In this document: one piece after another, positions 59,060 to 64,000 of the stretch
Numbering within the stretch: position 1 is the stretch's first letter
Layout: each line of letters begins with the position of its first letter
From: Heterohyrax brucei
Taxonomy: Eukaryota; Chordata; Mammalia; Hyracoidea; Procaviidae
DNA: 64,000 bases
NCBI GenBank assembly: GCA_028571685.1
Contig: CM053152.1
Location: 21,026,001 to 21,090,000, forward strand
Direction of reading: 5' to 3'
Translations under genes and position numbers: made by a program
Notes under the pieces: model-generated
The model's database searches: none
Told to the model about the DNA's origin: nothing
Seen by the model: the letters and a program-made list of their open reading frames with translations, nothing else

Positions 59060-60180
59060 TTTTTCTTATTTTATTTTTTATTCTTTTAATTTAATATGCC
59101 TGAGTGAAAATGTACATTCGTATATAAATTTACATGCCCACCTATATGCAGCTTCCAGTGCTCTCACTGTCCAGTGACAGCACACTATTCCTCTCTGCTC
59201 TATACATGTCTCATTCTCCCAACAGTCTCCTTTTCCCTCCTCTCTACCCACTCTCCTTCCTTCAGCCAGAGGTCAGCAGGATGATATCCTACAGATGTAT
59301 AGAACCATAAAGTGCATCCAATATATGGTCACTCTGCATAGCCAAGTCCAATCCATTCGTGTCTGAAGAGTCAATCTTCGTTATGACTTATGGGCAAGGG
59401 CAGCATGAGGGCCAGGAGCTATGCTCCCACGGGAACCCCAAAATTGCTGGGCCACTAATTGAGGTCTTCTAGTGGAGATCTCAGGATGCAACCATTTTTA
59501 TTCTTGTGTTGCCAGTGAGATTCAACTTAGTGAGCTCCATCATGGCTATCACTTGTGGTGGCTGGGCACCATCCAGTTCTTCTGGTCACAAGTAGATGTA
59601 GGCACCCACTCATGAGGGTCTCTCTCTCTTCTGGGTTGTCTTAACTCCGTGTCGTTTTGGTCCTCAGTGAGCATCCATTCCTGCTGAGTTGGGACCATTT
59701 GCGGTGCCCTCGGATGGCAGCTTAGCAGCTTTTAAGACCCGAGACGCCACTCACCAATGTGAGGTGCAGAGAACCCTCTTAGCAAAACATTAGTTGTGCC
59801 AATTGGCCTCGATTTCACCTAAGAGCATGATCCCCTGCCCCCTGACCCAGCTACTCTACCCTTGCAATATTGGGTTAAGATGGAAGGAGCATTCAGGTTA
59901 TGCTAAAGTCCACTTAATATTGTTCTTGTTTCTAATGTGTGCTATCACCGATTTCACCCAACCAGATTCCTAGCAACTATCTAATCTAAACTCTTCCCCA
60001 CTCGCCCTTCCTCTCTCCCCTCCCTTGCAGCTGTTGAAGAGTCTTTTCTTCTATACATAAGTCTGCTTTTGAGATCTCATCATAGAGGTCTCATACAATA
60101 TTTGTCCTTTTGTCACTGACTACTTTTACTCAACATAATGTCTTGCAGTTCAAACCAGGTCATGAGATGCTTCCTGGAAT
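59060..60180 (-). mobile_element. L1 copy D: 3' UTR and tail
   Basis: T-rich tail at 59060-59095, then about 1.1 kb of 3' UTR nearly identical in layout to 3985-5012, including a C/T-rich tract (59225-59265) and 'ccgagacgccactcaccaat'. Confidence 0.85.
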
Positions 60181-60182
60181 CA

Positions 60183-63100
60183 TCATTATTCTTTATCATT
60201 GTGTAGTACTCATATGTACCATAGTTTACCTATCCATTCTTCTGTTGTTGGGCATCTGGGTTGATTCCACCTTTTTGCTATCGTGGACTGTGCTGCGATA
60301 AACATTCTCATGCATGTGTCCATTGGTGTGAAAGGCCTTGATTCTGTAGGATATATTCCAAGTAGTGGAATTACTGGGTCAAACGGTATATCTATATCCA
60401 TTTTTTTAAGGAAGAGCCAGATTGCTTTCCAAAGAGGCTGGACCATTTTGCAACCCCACCAACACTGTAGGAGGGTTCCACTTTCTCCACAGCCTCTCCA
60501 GCATTTGTTGTTTTGTGTTTTTTTTTGGATCATGGCCAACCTTGTTGGGGTGAGATGATATCTCATTGTTGTCTTGATTTGAAAGATCACGAACATGTCC
60601 GCATGTGTTTTTTGGCTGCCTGGATCTCCTCTTTAGAGAAATGTTTGTCCATCTCCTTTGCCCAACACTTAGTTGGATGATTTATCTTCTTCTTATTGGT
60701 ACTTTGTAGTATCTTATAGATTGTGGAGATCAGCTGTCGGTCTGACATAGAGTTGCCAAATATTTTTTTCCCATTCTGTAGGTGTTCTTTTAATTCTATT
60801 AATAAAGTCTTTGGATGAGCAAAAGTGTTTGATTCTTCATAGTTGCTATTTATCTATTTTCTCTTCTGATGATTGTGGTTTGTTTGACAGATTTTGAAGT
60901 CTGTCCACATTGTGTATTAAAATTTCCATTGTTGTTCCTACCTTTTCTTGGATGAGCTTTATCATTTTAGGTTTGATATTTAGGTCTTTTATTCAGTTGG
61001 TGTTGGTTTTTGTATAAGGTGTAAGATACGGGTCTTGTTTCAGTTTGTTGCAGATCTGTTGTTGGATATCCACCATTTGTTGAAGATACTGTTTTTACCC
61101 CAGTTTAATGTCTTAGGGCCCTTGTCGAATATCAACTGTTCATAGGCAGATGTGTCATCTCTGGGGTCTCAATTCTGTTTCATTGATCGATCTGTCTGTT
61201 CTTATACCAGTACCAGGCTGTTTTGACCACTGTGGCAGTGTAATATGTTCTAAGGTCAGGTAATGAGAGGCTTCCCAGTGTGTTCTTCTTTAGTAGTACC
61301 TTACTTATCTGGGGCTTTTTCCCTTTCCAAACAAAATTGGTGATTTGTTTCTTCAGCTCATTAAAAAAAGACGCTGGAGCCTGTATTGGGATTGCACTAT
61401 ATAAGTAGATTGTTTATGGTAAAATAGACATTTTCACAATGTTAAGTCTTTATATCCATGAGCAGGGTAGTTTTTTCATTTCTCTAAGTCTCTCTTAGTT
61501 TCTTGTAGTAAGGGCTTGTAGTTCTCTTTGTAAATGTCTGTTATTTCTCTGGTTAGATTAATTCCTAGGTACTTTATCTTCTTAGGGGCTTTAGTAAATG
61601 ATGTTGATTTCATGATTTCTTCATTAACAGTCTCGTTGTTGGTATAAAGTAATGCTACTGATTTATTTATGTTTATCTTGTATCCTGAGACTTTGCTGAA
61701 GTCTTCTATCAGTTTGAGTAGTTTACTTATAGATTCTTTGGGATCCTCTGCATATACAATCATATCATCTGCAAACAGAGAGATTTTGACTTCTTCTTTG
61801 CTGATGCAGATGCCCTTTATTTCTTGGTCTTGTCTAATTGCTCTGGCTAGAACTTCTAGTACAATGTTGAATAGGAGAGGTGAGAGTGGCCATCTTTGTC
61901 TATTTCCTGTTTTCAAGGGAAAGTCTTTCAGTCTCTCTCCATTCAGGATGACATAGGCAGTTGGCTTTGTATAAATGGCCCTTATTGTGTTGAGGAATTT
62001 GCCGTCTATGCCTATTTTGCTAAGAAGTTTTAGCAAGAATGGGTGTTGGACTTTATCAAATGCCTTTTCTGCATCAATGGGCAAAATCAGGTGATTCTTG
62101 TCTTTTGTGTTATTTATGTGGTTAATCACATTAATTGTTTTTCTGATGTTGAACCAGCCTTGTATCCCTGGTATGAATCCCACTTGGCCATGATAGATTA
62201 TTTTTTGGATATGTTGTTGTATTCTATTGGCAAGAATTTTGTTCAAGATTTTTGCATCTAGATTCATGAGTGATATCGGTCTGTAGTCCTCCTTCTTTGT
62301 TACGTCTTTCCCTGGCTTTGGTATCAGGGTTATTCTGGTTTCATAGAATGACTTTGGGAGTATTCCATCCCTTTCTATACTGTTAAATAGTCTCAGGAGT
62401 ACTGGAGATAACTCTTCTCTAAAAGCTCGGTAGAATTCTGCCGTGAAGCCATCTGGGCCCGGACTTTTTTTGGTTGGCAGTGTTTTGATGACCTTTTCAA
62501 TCTCTTCCTTTGTGATGGGTTTATTAAGTTGTTTTGCTTCACGTTGTGATAATTTGGGTAGATGGTATGAGTCAAAGAATTTGTCCATTTCCTCTAGGTT
62601 TTCAAATTTGTTATAGTACAGTCTTTCATAGTATTCTGTTATGGTATTTTTGATTTCTGTTGCATCTGTGGTGACAACTCCCCTCTGATTTCTAATTTGG
62701 GTTATTTGTTTCCTTTCCTGCTTTTCTTTAGTAAGTTTATCCAGTGGTTTGTCAATTTGGTTGATCTTGTCAAAAAACCAGCTTTTGGTCTTTTCAATTT
62801 TTTCAGTTGTTTTTCTGTTCTCTAATTCATTTAGCTCTGCTGTAATCTTTAGGATCTGGTTTCTTCTGATGCCTGAGGGGTTCCTCTGTTGTTCTCTCTC
62901 TACTTGTTCAAGCTGTAGGGCTAGTTCCTTGATTTGGTTTGTTTCCTCCTTCCAGATGTGTGCATTTATGGAGATAAACAGACCTCTGAGCACAGCTTTG
63001 GCTGTATCCCATAGGTTCTGGTAGGAAGTGTTATTATTCTCATTGGAATCCATGAATTTCTTTATTTTATCCTTGATTTCTTCTATAACCCATGTTTTTT

Positions 63101-63871
63101 TGAGCAAGATGTTGTTCAGTGTCGAAGAGTTCCACTTTCAATCTGTTTTTTCTGCTATTGATTTCAACTTTTAAGGCTTTATGATCTGAGACTATGTTTT
63201 GCAGTAACTCAATGGTATGGATTTTGTTCAGCATTGCATTATGTCCTAACACATGGTCAATTCTGGAGAATGTTCCATGTGCACTGGAGAAGAAGGTGTA
63301 AGTGTCTGCTGATGGGTGGAAAGTTCTGTATATATGGATGAGGTTTAGTTGGTTAATTGTGTCAATGAGTTCTTCTGTATCTTTCCTGAGCTTTTTTTCT
63401 AGATGATCTGTCCAGTATTGAGAGCAGAGTGTTGAAGTCTCTCACTATTATTGTGGAGTCATCTAACTCTCTTTTCAGCATAGTCAGTGTTCCTTCGACG
63501 TACTTAGGTGCTTTGATATTAGGTACATAAATATTTAATATAGTTAAGTCTTGCCTGTGTACTGAACCTTTCAACAATAAATAGTGTCCATCATTGTCTA
63601 TGATGGTGGTTTTTACATTAAAATGGGTTTTGTCTGAGATTAGAATTGCCACACCTGCTGTTCTTTGTTCATTGTTAGCTTGATCTATATTCTTCCATCC
63701 TTTAATTTTCAGTTTGTTCCTATCTTTAGGTCTCAAGTGAGTTTCTTGAAGACAGCATATGGATGGATCATGTCTTTTCATCCAAGATGTCACTCGATGT
63801 CTCTTTACTGGAGCGTTCAGTCCATTCACATTCAATGTAATTATTGATAGGTACGTGTTCACTGTTGCCAT
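60183..63871 (-). pseudogene. L1 copy D: nearly full ORF2, broken
   Basis: About 3.7 kb, near the usual ~1,275-codon ORF2. ATG at 63871-63869 opens the endonuclease (ATVNTYLSIITLNVNGLNAP, QETHLRPKD). The usual GDFN catalytic box reads RDFN. A 543-residue open frame at 61476-63107 covers the linker, [17 protein letters not shown]-type palm motifs ([13 protein letters not shown]) and [14 protein letters not shown] at about residue 440. The C-terminal part is at 60210-60596 ([39 protein letters not shown], the cysteine motif). Frameshifts near 63360, 63100 and between 61476 and 60596 disable it, and a small deletion near 60205 removes the last residues. Confidence 0.9.
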
Positions 63872-64000
63872 TGTGGTTTCTCTGTTGTTCTTATTAGTCT
63901 GTTCTGGAACATTCTTTTTTCTGAGTTGATTTTTCAACTTTTTCAGAGCTGCTTTTGTAGTTGTTGAGACTCCTGTGTTACATTTCTTGAAACGGTATGA
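63872..64000 (-). mobile_element. L1 copy D: inter-ORF spacer, continues off window
   Basis: Matches 27945-28085 between ORF2 and ORF1 of copy C ('tttttcaactttttcagagc', 'gttgttgagactcctgtgtt'). ORF1 and the 5' UTR of this copy would lie beyond 64000. Confidence 0.8.

Overview
This is mammalian nuclear DNA, AT-rich, with one CpG island and a very high density of transposons. The repeats point to Afrotheria, most likely a paenungulate such as an elephant. About twenty copies are visible of a tRNA-like SINE with an RTE-related 3' end (AfroSINE type). They sit with RTE/BovB-type LINE fragments, several L1 LINEs and MaLR-like solo LTRs. The lineage call rests on recognising repeat families by eye, not on a database match.

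Gene content is minimal. The only host coding sequence I can support is one 23-codon first exon on the minus strand (3340-3408), inside a CpG island (about 2810-3720). It has a good Kozak context, a GT splice donor and a perfect NRF1-type site upstream. The peptide and the phase-0 exon end match the first exon of PTPN2 (T-cell protein tyrosine phosphatase). Positions 1-3339 would then be the start of PTPN2 intron 1, and everything right of about 3720 would be intergenic DNA upstream of the gene.

Layout: 1-2700, intron with L1 3' ends and a SINE. 2810-3720, CpG promoter and exon 1. 3960-5840, an L1 3' end and a minus-strand LTR. 5840-12300, old SINEs, a small minisatellite and a possible degraded minus-strand ERV. 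12303-18757, a nearly complete minus-strand L1 with about 225-bp 5' UTR monomers. 18760-21010, an older L1 split by a solo LTR. 22620-23670, an ancient L1. 24825-30316, an L1 5' UTR on plus facing a 3'-truncated L1 on minus. 30317-46400, SINEs, LTRs, MIR/L2 and a TA-flanked Tigger-like DNA element. 46450-46970, a fold-back mariner. 47440-52690, SINEs, RTE and L1 pieces and an LTR. 53140-54945, a three-copy tandem array of a composite RTE+AfroSINE unit. 54990-56631, LTRs. 57355-58646, a long RTE. 59060-64000, an L1 with most of ORF2, running off the right end.

No intact transposon protein is present: every LINE, ERV or mariner reading frame seen is broken or partial. I saw no tRNA, rRNA or CRISPR array, and nothing bacterial. 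The most unusual structures are the composite RTE+SINE tandem array, the fold-back mariner, the L1 promoter monomers and a near-identical 150-bp duplication near 41 and 42.7 kb.
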